The position numbers and the translations under genes are program-made. DNA of 64,000 nt from Staphylococcus sp. IVB6181. Its GTDB lineage: Bacteria; Bacillota; Bacilli; Staphylococcales; Staphylococcaceae. Location of the stretch: contig NZ_CP095096.1 of the NCBI RefSeq assembly GCF_025561445.1, positions 413,822 through 477,821 on the forward strand. Reading direction: 5' to 3'. Shown one piece after another: positions 45,191 through 53,992 of the stretch. Each line of letters starts with the position of its first letter. The first letter of the stretch is position 1. The notes beneath the pieces were generated by a model, which saw only the letters and a list, made by a program, of their open reading frames with translations, did no database searches and was not told the origin of the DNA.

Positions 45191-47689
45191 TTGAATAAAA
45201 TCAGTGGGTTTATACTTAATCAAGCGAAAAGGAAATATAAGTTTATCGAGCAGCCGGTAAGGTCAAAATTGAAAAGCAAGTATGTGGCAAAAACAACAAA
45301 GTATGCCAATTTCTATAAGAAGAATGAAGTGAAGGATCATCAAGTGTTGTATCAAGCTAGAGACGGCAAGAGTATGACAGATAGCCCTTATGCGGTATTC
45401 AAGTATTTGCTTCAAGATAAGCAATATAAAAAGCTTGAGCATATTTGGATCGTGGATTCACAAAAGAAACAAAAAGAGTATACGAAAAAATTTAAATCAG
45501 TGAAGCATGTCCGTTTTATTGTTAAGGAAAGTGATGAATATTTAGAGGCACTGACAACTGCTAAATATATTATTAACAATTCAACATTCCCTGCTTACTT
45601 TACGAAAAAGCCGAATCAAGTGTATGTGAATACATGGCATGGGACACCGATTAAAGCAATGGGGCTTGATGTAGAAGATAATTTAGCCGGTTCCCAAAAT
45701 ATCATTAAGAACTTTTTGAGTTCGGATATTTTAATCAGTCCTAATCCGCATACGACTGAAGTATTCAAAAGAGCGTTCAGTCTAAAAGGGTTATATAACG
45801 GAGATTTAGCTGAGATCGGCTATCCGCGTATTGACTTAACATTAAATAGTGATAAAAAAGCCGTGCATAAGCGATTGAAACAAAGCGGCTTGAAACTTAA
45901 GAAGAAAAAGACATTATTATTCGCACCTACTTGGCGCGGTACTAATGTGAATCAACCAGAAGACAGTGTCGCAGATGTTTATGAAATGGTACAGCAACTT
46001 GAAAAACAAACAGACTATCAAGTGATTGTGAAAGTACATCCGTTTGTATATCGAACAGCCTTGAAATATAAAGAATTGAAGCCGTATTTAGTGCCGGATG
46101 CTTTTGATACGAATGAATTACTTGGTGCAGTAGATTTATTAGTCACAGATTACTCTAGTATTTTCTTTGATTATTTAGTTACAGATCAGCCGATTGTCTT
46201 TTATGCGCCAGACTATGAAGACTATCACAGTGATCGCGGTTTATATATCGAGACTGATTTATTACCAGGACCTTCTGTTTATAATGTGGAAGATTTAGTA
46301 TCTGCGGTAAATGCGGCAGAAGATAACGAAGCGGTATATCGCGACAAATATGCACGCTTCAAATCACTTTATGTTCCTTATGAAGATGGAAAGGTCACAC
46401 AACGTTTAGTTGAAAAGATGTTCCAACCGATTACCAGCAATCAAATCAATAACAAAAAGAAAATATTAATGTATCCAGGCGGAATGAAGAATAATGGTAT
46501 TACGACTTCAGCGATAAATCTGCTTGAAAACATTGATTACGATGTCTACGACGTGACGATCTTTTTAAATAATACGAAAAACCGTGAAATCATCAGCAAC
46601 TTAAAAGAAGTGAATGAGAATGTTCGTATTATTTTACGAAAAGGACCTTTATTAGCAACTACACTTGAGAAGTACAGAGATACCTTTGTGAAGAACAGAG
46701 GGGTTAAGTCAGTGTTGGAAGAAGCGGTTTATCCTGATGAGGCATTTGAACGTGAGTTCAGAAAGATTTTTGGTATTTCAGAGTTTGATGATGTGATTGA
46801 TTTCAGCGGATACTCTATGTTTTGGTCTAAGATCTTATTAGCCACAAACTCTAAGAGAAAACTGATTTATCTGCACAGTGATATTAAGAGCGATATGAAT
46901 CGTACAGTGAAGGGTGTCCGCCCGCACTATCAAAATTTAAAAGGTGTCATCAGTCTTTACAATCGCTTTGATTATTTAGTGAGTGTATCTGAAGAGACAT
47001 GTCGTATTAACAAAGCGAACTTAGCTACATCTAAAACTAAAGATAAATTTACGTCAGCAATGAATACCATTAACCTGACACGCATTAATCAATTAAAAGA
47101 TGAAGCAACAGACTTCTTTATGCATAAAGGGCAAAAGGTCTTAGCGTATTTAAACAAGGGTGAAATTGCGAGTGTGCCGTTTAATGAAGAAGACTTTAAA
47201 GTGATGGCAATGGGACGTTTATCACCTGAGCAAGGGTTCGATATTTTAATTGAAGGCTTTGCGGATGCGGTAAAAGAAAATCCAAATGCGAAGCTTTATA
47301 TTTTAGGCGATGGTCCTTTGCGCGGCCAATTGGAAAAACTGATCGCCAAATTAGATTTAGAAGCGCATGTGTTCTTAGTCGGGCAAAAACGCAATCCATT
47401 CAATATTATGAACCAATGTGACTTATTTGCGTTAACATCGCATTATGAAGGACAGTCTATGGACTTGCTTGAAGCGTTGACAATCGGTGTGCATACATTG
47501 GCTTCTAACATTCCGGCTAACCGTTATGTATTGAGATATGGTGATTTCGGAATGCTGACGGAGAATACACCGACAGCTGTAGGTGAAAGTATTAAGAGCT
47601 TTATGAATGGTCAAATTCCGCCATATGAAACATTTAAAGGTCAAAAGCACAATGAAATTGCGCTGCAAGAATTATATGATTTACTATAA
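45191..47689 (+). CDS. TagF-like glycerophosphotransferase fused to a GT4 glycosyltransferase (copy 2)
   Basis: 832 residues, the same two-domain layout as copy 1 and closely similar from end to end: YVNTWHGTPIKAMG, LLFAPTWRGTN, VKVHPFV, LVTDYSSIFFDY, then KILMYPGGMKNNG, MAMGRLSPEQGFD and SHYEGQSMDLLEAL (E-x7-E). One of the tandem pair may prime and the other extend, or they may use different sugars. TTG 45191 (LNKISGFILNQ, aligning with MNSLKQILKNQ of copy 1) has AGAGGTG six bases upstream; the GTG at 45182 is within that site. It has its own 250-base upstream region with TATAAT at 45023-45028. Confidence 0.88.
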   Translation: MNKISGFILNQAKRKYKFIEQPVRSKLKSKYVAKTTKYANFYKKNEVKDHQVLYQARDGKSMTDSPYAVFKYLLQDKQYKKLEHIWIVDSQKKQKEYTKKFKSVKHVRFIVKESDEYLEALTTAKYIINNSTFPAYFTKKPNQVYVNTWHGTPIKAMGLDVEDNLAGSQNIIKNFLSSDILISPNPHTTEVFKRAFSLKGLYNGDLAEIGYPRIDLTLNSDKKAVHKRLKQSGLKLKKKKTLLFAPTWRGTNVNQPEDSVADVYEMVQQLEKQTDYQVIVKVHPFVYRTALKYKELKPYLVPDAFDTNELLGAVDLLVTDYSSIFFDYLVTDQPIVFYAPDYEDYHSDRGLYIETDLLPGPSVYNVEDLVSAVNAAEDNEAVYRDKYARFKSLYVPYEDGKVTQRLVEKMFQPITSNQINNKKKILMYPGGMKNNGITTSAINLLENIDYDVYDVTIFLNNTKNREIISNLKEVNENVRIILRKGPLLATTLEKYRDTFVKNRGVKSVLEEAVYPDEAFEREFRKIFGISEFDDVIDFSGYSMFWSKILLATNSKRKLIYLHSDIKSDMNRTVKGVRPHYQNLKGVISLYNRFDYLVSVSEETCRINKANLATSKTKDKFTSAMNTINLTRINQLKDEATDFFMHKGQKVLAYLNKGEIASVPFNEEDFKVMAMGRLSPEQGFDILIEGFADAVKENPNAKLYILGDGPLRGQLEKLIAKLDLEAHVFLVGQKRNPFNIMNQCDLFALTSHYEGQSMDLLEALTIGVHTLASNIPANRYVLRYGDFGMLTENTPTAVGESIKSFMNGQIPPYETFKGQKHNEIALQELYDLL

Positions 47690-47697
47690 ATTTTTCT

Positions 47698-47730
47698 AAA
47701 AGGTTTGTACGTGAGTGCAAGCCTTTTTTA
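47698..47730 (+). terminator. Terminator after TagF-fusion copy 2
   Basis: AAAGGTTTGTAC / GTGCAAGCCTT with GTGA loop, then T run. Confidence 0.8.
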
Positions 47731-47839
47731 ATGCGCTTTAAAAATCGAAGAGAACTTAATAATATTGCGATTTATATTGCGGAAACTTTGATTTTTACAT
47801 ACAATAAAGAGGATTATGTACATTTGATAGAAGTAAGCA

Positions 47840-47879
47840 CCTTTTAAATATTTCATTGGAGATATTTAAAGGCTTTTTT
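47840..47879 (+). terminator. Hairpin with T run in the leader of the acyltransferase gene
   Basis: CCTTTTAAATAT (47840-47851) pairs with ATATTTAAAGG (47862-47872), followed by CTTTTTT. It lies 150 bases after the previous gene's terminator and about 50 bases before the next start, so it may be an attenuator in that gene's leader. Confidence 0.55.
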
Positions 47880-47931
47880 ATGTGCTGAAATAAGAAAGCG
47901 TTTTAAAAATTTGAAAGAAGGAGTCGTCAAA

Positions 47932-49032
47932 GTGAAGAAGAAAATAGAACTGACTTATGCACGGACCATTTTCTGTGTGATTATTGTAATTGTGCATGCG
48001 ATGACCGGCTTTATCAATGATCCGCATATTTCTGAATTCCAAAAGAAAGCCGTTAGTTATACTCAAGTAATTTTGTTAAGTGCAACACCATGTTTCATCA
48101 TGCTATCTGAGATGCTGCTGGGTATGCGCTACTCTAATTCCATACCCAAGAACTTTTTGACCAAACGCATCAAGTTTATTTTAGTGCCTTATCTTTGTTT
48201 TGCATTGTTTGTCATCTTTGAAATTTATTTTGACCCGAGCAAGCATTTCACACTGAAATATTTGTTGATTAACATATTGCTGGAAGGAAAATTCTTCGGA
48301 TGGTTTGTGTTGGTTATCTTCCAATTCTTTGTTTTGCACATGTTATTTTACAAAGTTCTAAACAAGATGAAACCATTACTTCCGATAGTGATATCGCTGA
48401 TTATCAGTTTTACTCATGCAGTATTAATGTATTACAGTACAGCGTATTTGCATTTTTGGGATCAGTTTTATCCGCCGTATAATCGTACGATTATTTTAAA
48501 CTGGCTCTTTTATTTTGTTGTCGGCTTTTATTTAGGAAAGTACTACGATACAGTGATGGCCTATGTCAAAGCTAAAATTTGGTATGTTGTTTTAATACTC
48601 GTGCTCAGCGCGTTAGTGATTGCGTTTGACTTCTTCTATTTGGAAATTAAATTAAACGAGTCGAATCGTGCGGACTTATTTATCTTTACAGTCGCATTCT
48701 TCTTGCTTGTGGTTGCTTTATCGAAAATGCTGGGTCGCTTCCACTTAACAGCGTTTTATATGATCAGTGAGATATCGTTTTTCATTTACTTGTCGCATCA
48801 GATTATTGTAGAACATATTTCAAGAGGCTTAGCATCATTTGTAAAATATCCAGTGCTCTTCTTCCCGCTGACAACTATTTTTACGTTAGGCTTTTGTGTG
48901 GGACTTGCGATTGTCTTGTCTTTCTTCCCTTATATCAGAATTATTGTCGGAAGAAATACTTTATACCCAATGGTATTGAATAACTATGCGGTGAAAGAAG
49001 AAAAAGCTGCGACTTTAGAAAATAAAATATAA
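47932..49032 (+). CDS. Acyltransferase 3 family membrane protein
   Basis: About 366 residues, ten membrane spans. N-terminal ELTYARTIFCVIIVIVHAMTGF contains the conserved RxxxxxxVIxxH arrangement of acyltransferase-3 proteins, which transfer acetyl or succinyl groups to exported polysaccharides. Its length and start resemble IcaC-like proteins. Near the teichoic acid genes it could decorate a surface polymer; that is inference. GTG 47932 has AAGGAG 9-10 bases before it. It ends with a basic tail. Confidence 0.85.
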   Translation: MKKKIELTYARTIFCVIIVIVHAMTGFINDPHISEFQKKAVSYTQVILLSATPCFIMLSEMLLGMRYSNSIPKNFLTKRIKFILVPYLCFALFVIFEIYFDPSKHFTLKYLLINILLEGKFFGWFVLVIFQFFVLHMLFYKVLNKMKPLLPIVISLIISFTHAVLMYYSTAYLHFWDQFYPPYNRTIILNWLFYFVVGFYLGKYYDTVMAYVKAKIWYVVLILVLSALVIAFDFFYLEIKLNESNRADLFIFTVAFFLLVVALSKMLGRFHLTAFYMISEISFFIYLSHQIIVEHISRGLASFVKYPVLFFPLTTIFTLGFCVGLAIVLSFFPYIRIIVGRNTLYPMVLNNYAVKEEKAATLENKI

Positions 49033-49035
49033 CTG

Positions 49036-49083
49036 AAAATGAAGGTATCCAATTGCTTGTACAGCAGAGGGTGCCTTCATTTT
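49036..49083 (+). terminator. Terminator of the acyltransferase gene
   Basis: AAAATGAAGG / CCTTCATTTT with an inner GTATCC...GGGTGC region. Confidence 0.7.
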
Positions 49084-49555
49084 ATATGTGTGAAATAAAA
49101 ATTTTTGTGATTAATATGTCGTGATAAGTGGAAATACAACCTGTGTAAGAAATTTGAAAAGCCGTCAATTTTAAAAGGAGATGCAAAATAACAAATAAAA
49201 TGGATGGCGATATAGTATTAAGATGTTAATGATATGTGATTGAAATAGGTTTAAACATATTGTTATTGCCGTTTATACTGGCGTACGTTAAACTGTAAAA
49301 GAATGCGTTGTTCACACATTATAGAAGGGGAAAAAGTAACCAGAGACAAATAGGAGTTATTTTTCAGTATAACAGCGAATTCAACGGGGTTAGTAAAATG
49401 AGCGGCTGTGTAACACAACAGATGGTATCGATCTTATTTCATCGGATAGAAGTTGTGCGAGCGGTCTTTTATTTTTGCTGCGACATACTGTCTTAATAAT
49501 GTAAGGCGTCTCTCTAGTTGCTTATCATGCATGAGTAAATGGAGGATAGATAGAA
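49084..49555 (+). promoter_or_regulatory. Long untranslated leader before the permease gene
   Basis: About 470 bases without a credible gene. A 62-residue frame at 49308-49496 lacks a ribosome site and family features. The part from ~49300 has stems (ACAGC 49373-49377 with GCTGT; ACAAC / GTTGT around 49427-49460), consistent with a structured 5' leader. I do not recognise a known riboswitch; T-box landmarks are not convincing. Confidence 0.3.
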
Positions 49556-50884
49556 ATGAGTAATCAGAATGAGCTAAAACGAAATTTAGGTTTTTTCTCA
49601 GCGATTTCTATAGTAATGGGAACTGTAATAGGCGCAGGCGTCTTCTTCAAAGTTTCCAGTGTAGCCGAAGCGACAGGCTCAACAAGTATGGCAATGTTTG
49701 TATGGCTGCTGGGTGGTTTGGTGACCATTTGTGCAGGTTTAACAGCAGCTGAATTAGCAGCCGCAATCCCAGAAACAGGCGGACTTGTCAAATACATCGA
49801 GTATACTTACGGCAACTTCTGGGGTTATTTATCAGGCTGGGCGCAAGCATTTATTTATTTCCCGGCCAATATTGCAGCATTAGCAATCGTCTTTGCGACA
49901 CAATTTGTAAACTTGTTTGATATGAAAGACAGTTTAATTGTTCCTGTCGCAATGTTGACGGCGTTATCGATTTATTTCATTAACTGCTTAGGTTCAAAGG
50001 CTGGCGGAATGCTTCAGTCTATTACGCTCATAATCAAATTGATTCCGATTATCTTGATTGTAGCCGTAGGCTTCTTCCAAGATACGACAGTTGAATTCTC
50101 GCTCTTCCCTATTGATTCAGGTCAGCATCAAGGCTTCTTTACAGCGTTAGGTGCAGGCTTGCTTGCAACAATGTTCGCTTATGACGGCTGGATGCACGTC
50201 GGAACAATTGCAGGAGAGTTGAAGAATCCTAAACGCGACTTGCCGGGTGCGATTACAATCGGACTAGGGGCAGTAATGGTTGTTTATCTATTAATCAATG
50301 CTGTCTTCTTAATGACGTTGCCGGTATCAGAAATCAGCGGCAACTTAAACGCTGCAAGCGAAGCATCAAGAATGATCTTCGGTGACGGCGGAGGCAAGAT
50401 TGTCACAATCGGTATTATGGTGTCAGTTTATGGTGCGCTTAACGGTTATTTAATGACAGGTATGCGTGTACCGTATGCAATGGCTGAACGTAATGGATTG
50501 CCGTTCAAAAACTTCTTCTTAAAATTAACACCAGGCCAAGCACCTTGGGCCAGTGGTTTAGTACAATTGATTATTGCTTATATTATGATGTCATTAGGTG
50601 CGTTCGATACAATTACGAATATGTTGATTTTCGTAATCTGGACATTCTACACAATGGCATTCGTGGCAGTCATTTTGTTGAGAAGAAGAGAACCTGAAAT
50701 GGAACGTCCTTACAAAGTACCGCTTTATCCGATTGTACCTTTAATCGCAATTGTTTCCGGTATCTTTGTGTTAATTAATACATTGTTCACACAAACATTA
50801 CTTGCGATGATCGGTATTGTGATTACATTATTAGGTATTCCAATCTATTATTATACGAAGAAGAAAGAACAAAATAACTCATAA
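49556..50884 (+). CDS. APC-family amino acid permease (SteT/LAT-like)
   Basis: 442 residues, twelve membrane spans. KRNLGFFSAISIVMGTVIGAGVFFK is the APC helix-1 motif with the GxG substrate loop; AYDGWMHVGTIAGELKNPKRDLP is the helix-6 hallmark of the LAT-type branch that includes the serine/threonine exchanger SteT. Substrate not certain. The ATG has TGGAGGATAG upstream. The long leader suggests control at the RNA level. Single gene. Confidence 0.86.
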   Translation: MSNQNELKRNLGFFSAISIVMGTVIGAGVFFKVSSVAEATGSTSMAMFVWLLGGLVTICAGLTAAELAAAIPETGGLVKYIEYTYGNFWGYLSGWAQAFIYFPANIAALAIVFATQFVNLFDMKDSLIVPVAMLTALSIYFINCLGSKAGGMLQSITLIIKLIPIILIVAVGFFQDTTVEFSLFPIDSGQHQGFFTALGAGLLATMFAYDGWMHVGTIAGELKNPKRDLPGAITIGLGAVMVVYLLINAVFLMTLPVSEISGNLNAASEASRMIFGDGGGKIVTIGIMVSVYGALNGYLMTGMRVPYAMAERNGLPFKNFFLKLTPGQAPWASGLVQLIIAYIMMSLGAFDTITNMLIFVIWTFYTMAFVAVILLRRREPEMERPYKVPLYPIVPLIAIVSGIFVLINTLFTQTLLAMIGIVITLLGIPIYYYTKKKEQNNS

Positions 50885-50892
50885 ATAGTAGG

Positions 50893-50924
50893 GTTAAGCC
50901 GGCAAAATGCCGGCTTATTTTTAA
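50893..50924 (+). terminator. Terminator of the permease gene
   Basis: Perfect 8-bp AAGCCGGC / GCCGGCTT stem, 5-base loop, ATTTTT. Confidence 0.92.
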
Positions 50925-50992
50925 CTTGTAGTTGTCATAAAATTCTAACAAAGTAAAATGATTGTGCTAAAATGTAAATGAACACCATTAGA

Positions 50993-51016
50993 TTCGATAG
51001 AAATGTTTCTATCGAA
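50993..51016 (+). promoter_or_regulatory. Perfect 24-bp palindrome before the ketopantoate-reductase-like gene
   Basis: TTCGATAGAAA and TTTCTATCGAA are exact inverted repeats with a TG centre. It lies between a likely extended -10 (TGCTAAAAT, near 50965) and the ribosome site, a usual place for a repressor operator; it could also be an mRNA hairpin. Not a motif I can assign. Confidence 0.6.
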
Positions 51017-51041
51017 ATAACAAAATAAGGAGCAGATTCAA

Positions 51042-51974
51042 ATGAAAATTGCAGTTGCCGGAGCAGGCGCTATGGGTGGCCGTGTAGGGACACAAATTCA
51101 ACAAGCAGGTTATGATGTTACATTTATCGATGATTGGAAACCACATGTAGAAGCTGTTCAAAAAAACGGCTTTGAAATTCAAACAGAAACAGATACGTAT
51201 ACTGTAGATGCCAATATGATTACACCTGATGATGTTAAACATTCATATGACTTAGTGATTATCTTAACAAAAGCGATGCATTCAATTGAAATGTTAACGC
51301 AATTAAAAGACAAAGGTGCCATTACAAAAGATACAGCAGTCTTAACAATGATGAACGGTTTAGGACATGACGAACGCTTTTCAAAAGTAGTACCGCCAGA
51401 ACAAATCTACCTTGCAGTAACAATGTGGACTGCCGGATTAAGAGGACCGGGCCAATTGTTATTAGAAGGTACAGGTACAATTGATTTCCAACGTATCGAC
51501 GGCAAAGAAAGCGAACGTACACATGAAATCAATAAAGTCTTTGAAGATGCAGGTTTGAATCCTAAAGTCAGTCAGCAAGTGATGCAGTCAGTATGGTATA
51601 AAGCAGCATTGAACTGTGTATTGAATCCGCTTTGCACGATTTTAGATAAAAATCTGATCGAGTTTGCGCAATACAAAGCATCAAGAGAAATGGTTCAACT
51701 AGTTGTAAGTGAAATTGTTGCGGTCGCAAAAGCCAAAGGTATTGAACTTGATAACGATACGATTATCCATAAAATCGAAGGTGCGTATCCAGCTGATAAA
51801 CAAGGTTTGCATCATCCGTCAATGCACCAAGATTTATACAGCGGCCGTCTTACAGAGGTAGATTACCTTAACGGTCAAATCGAAGCTTATGGCGAACAAG
51901 TCGGTATTCCGACACCAACAAATGCGATGTTGAAACATCTTGTGCATCAATTAGAATTAACACATGTTAAATAA
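51042..51974 (+). CDS. 2-dehydropantoate 2-reductase family protein
   Basis: 310 residues of the PanE family: NADPH-binding GAGAMGGRVGTQI, then the catalytic Lys in VWYKAALNCVLNPLC and HPSMHQDLYSGRLTEVDYLNGQ, the C-terminal hallmark. PanE reduces 2-dehydropantoate to pantoate in pantothenate and CoA synthesis. It is not beside panB/panC here, so a related 2-oxoacid reductase role is possible. AAGGAGCAG precedes the ATG. Single gene with palindrome upstream and terminator downstream. Confidence 0.88.
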   Translation: MKIAVAGAGAMGGRVGTQIQQAGYDVTFIDDWKPHVEAVQKNGFEIQTETDTYTVDANMITPDDVKHSYDLVIILTKAMHSIEMLTQLKDKGAITKDTAVLTMMNGLGHDERFSKVVPPEQIYLAVTMWTAGLRGPGQLLLEGTGTIDFQRIDGKESERTHEINKVFEDAGLNPKVSQQVMQSVWYKAALNCVLNPLCTILDKNLIEFAQYKASREMVQLVVSEIVAVAKAKGIELDNDTIIHKIEGAYPADKQGLHHPSMHQDLYSGRLTEVDYLNGQIEAYGEQVGIPTPTNAMLKHLVHQLELTHVK

Positions 51975-51990
51975 TCTGATCGACACTTTT

Positions 51991-52018
51991 AAACTCTGCT
52001 GTTGCGGCAGAGTTTTTT
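51991..52018 (+). terminator. Terminator of the ketopantoate-reductase-like gene
   Basis: AAACTCTGC / GCAGAGTTT stem with 7-base loop and six T. Confidence 0.9.
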
Positions 52019-52182
52019 CGTTGTATTTCAGTTTGTAAGCACTTTATATGACGAACATATTTAGTTATGTGATAATTAAAATACAACGAAAAACGAATTA
52101 CCCACGGTTTTAACAAGGTGAATGTCTTATTTCTATCGCCTTGAGCTATAAATCAATCAACTTTATGAGGAGGATTTCAATC

Positions 52183-53670
52183 ATGAGTGTAAATGTTAGA
52201 GATTATATCCAAGACAGTTATGATTTATTTATTAATGGTGATTTTGTACCAAGTGATTCAGGAAGTACAATTGAAGTATCCAATCCAGCAACAGGTGAAG
52301 TTTTAACAAAAGTTGCGAAAGCATCTGAAAAAGATGTAGATAAAGCAGTAAAAGCTGCACAAACAGCTTTTGACAGCTGGAGTAAAACACCAAAAGAAGA
52401 ACGTGTAACATTATTGCGTCAAATCGCATATAAATTACGCGAACAAAAAGACCGTTTCGCAATGATTGAAACATTAAATAACGGTAAACCGATCCGTGAA
52501 ACATCAACAATCGATATTCCATTAGCAGCACGCCACTTCGAATACTTCGCAAGTGTCATCGATACAGATGAAGGAACAGTCAATGATATGAGCGAGGATG
52601 TCATGAGTATTGTACGCCATGAACCTATCGGTGTTGTAGGTGCAGTAGTTGCATGGAACTTCCCAATGTTATTAGCAGCATGGAAGTTGGCACCAGCACT
52701 TGCGGCAGGTAATACAGTTGTAATTCAACCATCATCTTCTACACCGCTCAGCTTAATTGAATTAGCTAAAATCTTCCAAGAAGTATTACCGAACGGTGTT
52801 GTGAACGTCTTAACTGGTAAAGGTTCTGAATCTGGTAATGCAATCTTCAACCATGAAGGTGTCGACAAATTATCATTCACTGGTTCAACAGATGTCGGCT
52901 ATCAAGTTGCGGATGCAGCAGCAAAACGTCTTGTTCCTGCAACATTAGAACTTGGCGGTAAATCAGCCAACATTATTTTAGACGATGCAAACTTAGATGT
53001 TGCTGTTGAAGGTATCCAATTAGGTATCTTATTCAACCAAGGCGAAGTCTGCAGTGCAGGTTCAAGATTACTTGTACAAGAAGGCATCTATGATAAATTA
53101 ATGGATCGTCTTAAAGATGCATTCGCACGTATTAAAGTCGGCGACCCATTAGATGAAAGTATCCAAATGGGTTCTCAAACAGGTAAAGCACAAATGGATA
53201 AAATCCAAAGCTATGTAGATTACGCAAAAGAATCAGGTGCTGAAATCTTAGTCGGCGGCAATCGTAAAACAGAAGGCGAATTAGCGAACGGCTACTTCTT
53301 CGAACCAACAATCATTGCTGTAGACAATAACGATAACAAATTAGCACAAGAAGAAATCTTCGGGCCTGTTTTAACAGTAATTAAAGTAAAAGACGAAGAA
53401 GAAGCAATTAAAGTCGCGAACGATTCAGAATATGGTCTTGCCGGCGGTGTATTCACAGAAAACATCAACCGTGCATTAAAAGTTGCGCGCGCAGTAAGAA
53501 CAGGCCGTATGTGGGTCAACACTTACAACCAAGTACCTGAAGGCGCACCATTCGGCGGCTACAAAAAATCAGGTATCGGCCGTGAAACTTACAAAGCAGC
53601 TATCCAAAACTATCAACAAGTTAAAAATATCTATATCGATACAAGCAACCAAACAAAAGGCTTATATTAA
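52183..53670 (+). CDS. aldA: Aldehyde dehydrogenase (AldA type)
   Basis: 495 residues. NAD(P)-dependent oxidation of aldehydes to acids. Catalytic Cys in [12 protein letters not shown] and Glu in [12 protein letters not shown], nucleotide loop [11 protein letters not shown], and the C-terminal [23 protein letters not shown] motif. [21 protein letters not shown] matches the start of staphylococcal AldA. ATG 52183 has GAGGAGGA upstream; the earlier ATG at 52141 would add 14 residues with no ribosome site. Codon use suggests high expression. Single gene. Confidence 0.94.
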   Translation: MSVNVRDYIQDSYDLFINGDFVPSDSGSTIEVSNPATGEVLTKVAKASEKDVDKAVKAAQTAFDSWSKTPKEERVTLLRQIAYKLREQKDRFAMIETLNNGKPIRETSTIDIPLAARHFEYFASVIDTDEGTVNDMSEDVMSIVRHEPIGVVGAVVAWNFPMLLAAWKLAPALAAGNTVVIQPSSSTPLSLIELAKIFQEVLPNGVVNVLTGKGSESGNAIFNHEGVDKLSFTGSTDVGYQVADAAAKRLVPATLELGGKSANIILDDANLDVAVEGIQLGILFNQGEVCSAGSRLLVQEGIYDKLMDRLKDAFARIKVGDPLDESIQMGSQTGKAQMDKIQSYVDYAKESGAEILVGGNRKTEGELANGYFFEPTIIAVDNNDNKLAQEEIFGPVLTVIKVKDEEEAIKVANDSEYGLAGGVFTENINRALKVARAVRTGRMWVNTYNQVPEGAPFGGYKKSGIGRETYKAAIQNYQQVKNIYIDTSNQTKGLY

Positions 53671-53703
53671 GAGCCTGTCATCCTTTGAAAAGGTAGATTT
53701 TCA

Positions 53704-53747
53704 GCCTGAAGGCAAACGGTACAGCCCTTGCCTTCGGGCTTTTTTTA
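53704..53747 (+). terminator. Terminator of aldA
   Basis: CCTGAAGGCAA / TTGCCTTCGGG 11-bp stem, 12-base loop, seven T. Confidence 0.9.
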
Positions 53748-53992
53748 TGCTTTTCTATCTTAATTCTAAGGCTATTATTTCAATGAGATTAATAATATTT
53801 AGTTTCTGTAAAAATGTAAGGTTTTATTAGAAAAAACCTAGAGCTATCACGTATAATGTGAATCAAAATCATAGATATGCATTGAAAAGCAGGAGATGTT
53901 TAAATTTAATGTTCAAAAGCGGGTATAGTATGAAATAACCCATAATGATGTATATTAAGTGGCGACATTTTAAAATAGAACGGAGCTATAGA
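53748..53992. other. Intergenic region before the glycosyltransferase gene
   Basis: No gene. AT-rich; probable promoter of the following gene (GGGTATAGTATG near 53920 includes TATAGT as a -10-like element). Nothing else recognised. Confidence 0.4.

Noticed and set aside
49308..49480. Possible T-box riboswitch
   Set aside because: AGTAACCAGAGA and GGTATCG recall T-box pieces, but the T-box core (GGGTGGNACCGCG) and a leader terminator are missing.
49308..49496. A 62-residue frame before the permease gene
   Set aside because: No ribosome site, no membrane or family pattern, and it lies in a structured leader.
52232..52552. A 106-residue minus-strand frame rich in Leu
   Set aside because: Antisense of aldA; Leu/Phe richness is an artefact of the opposite strand.
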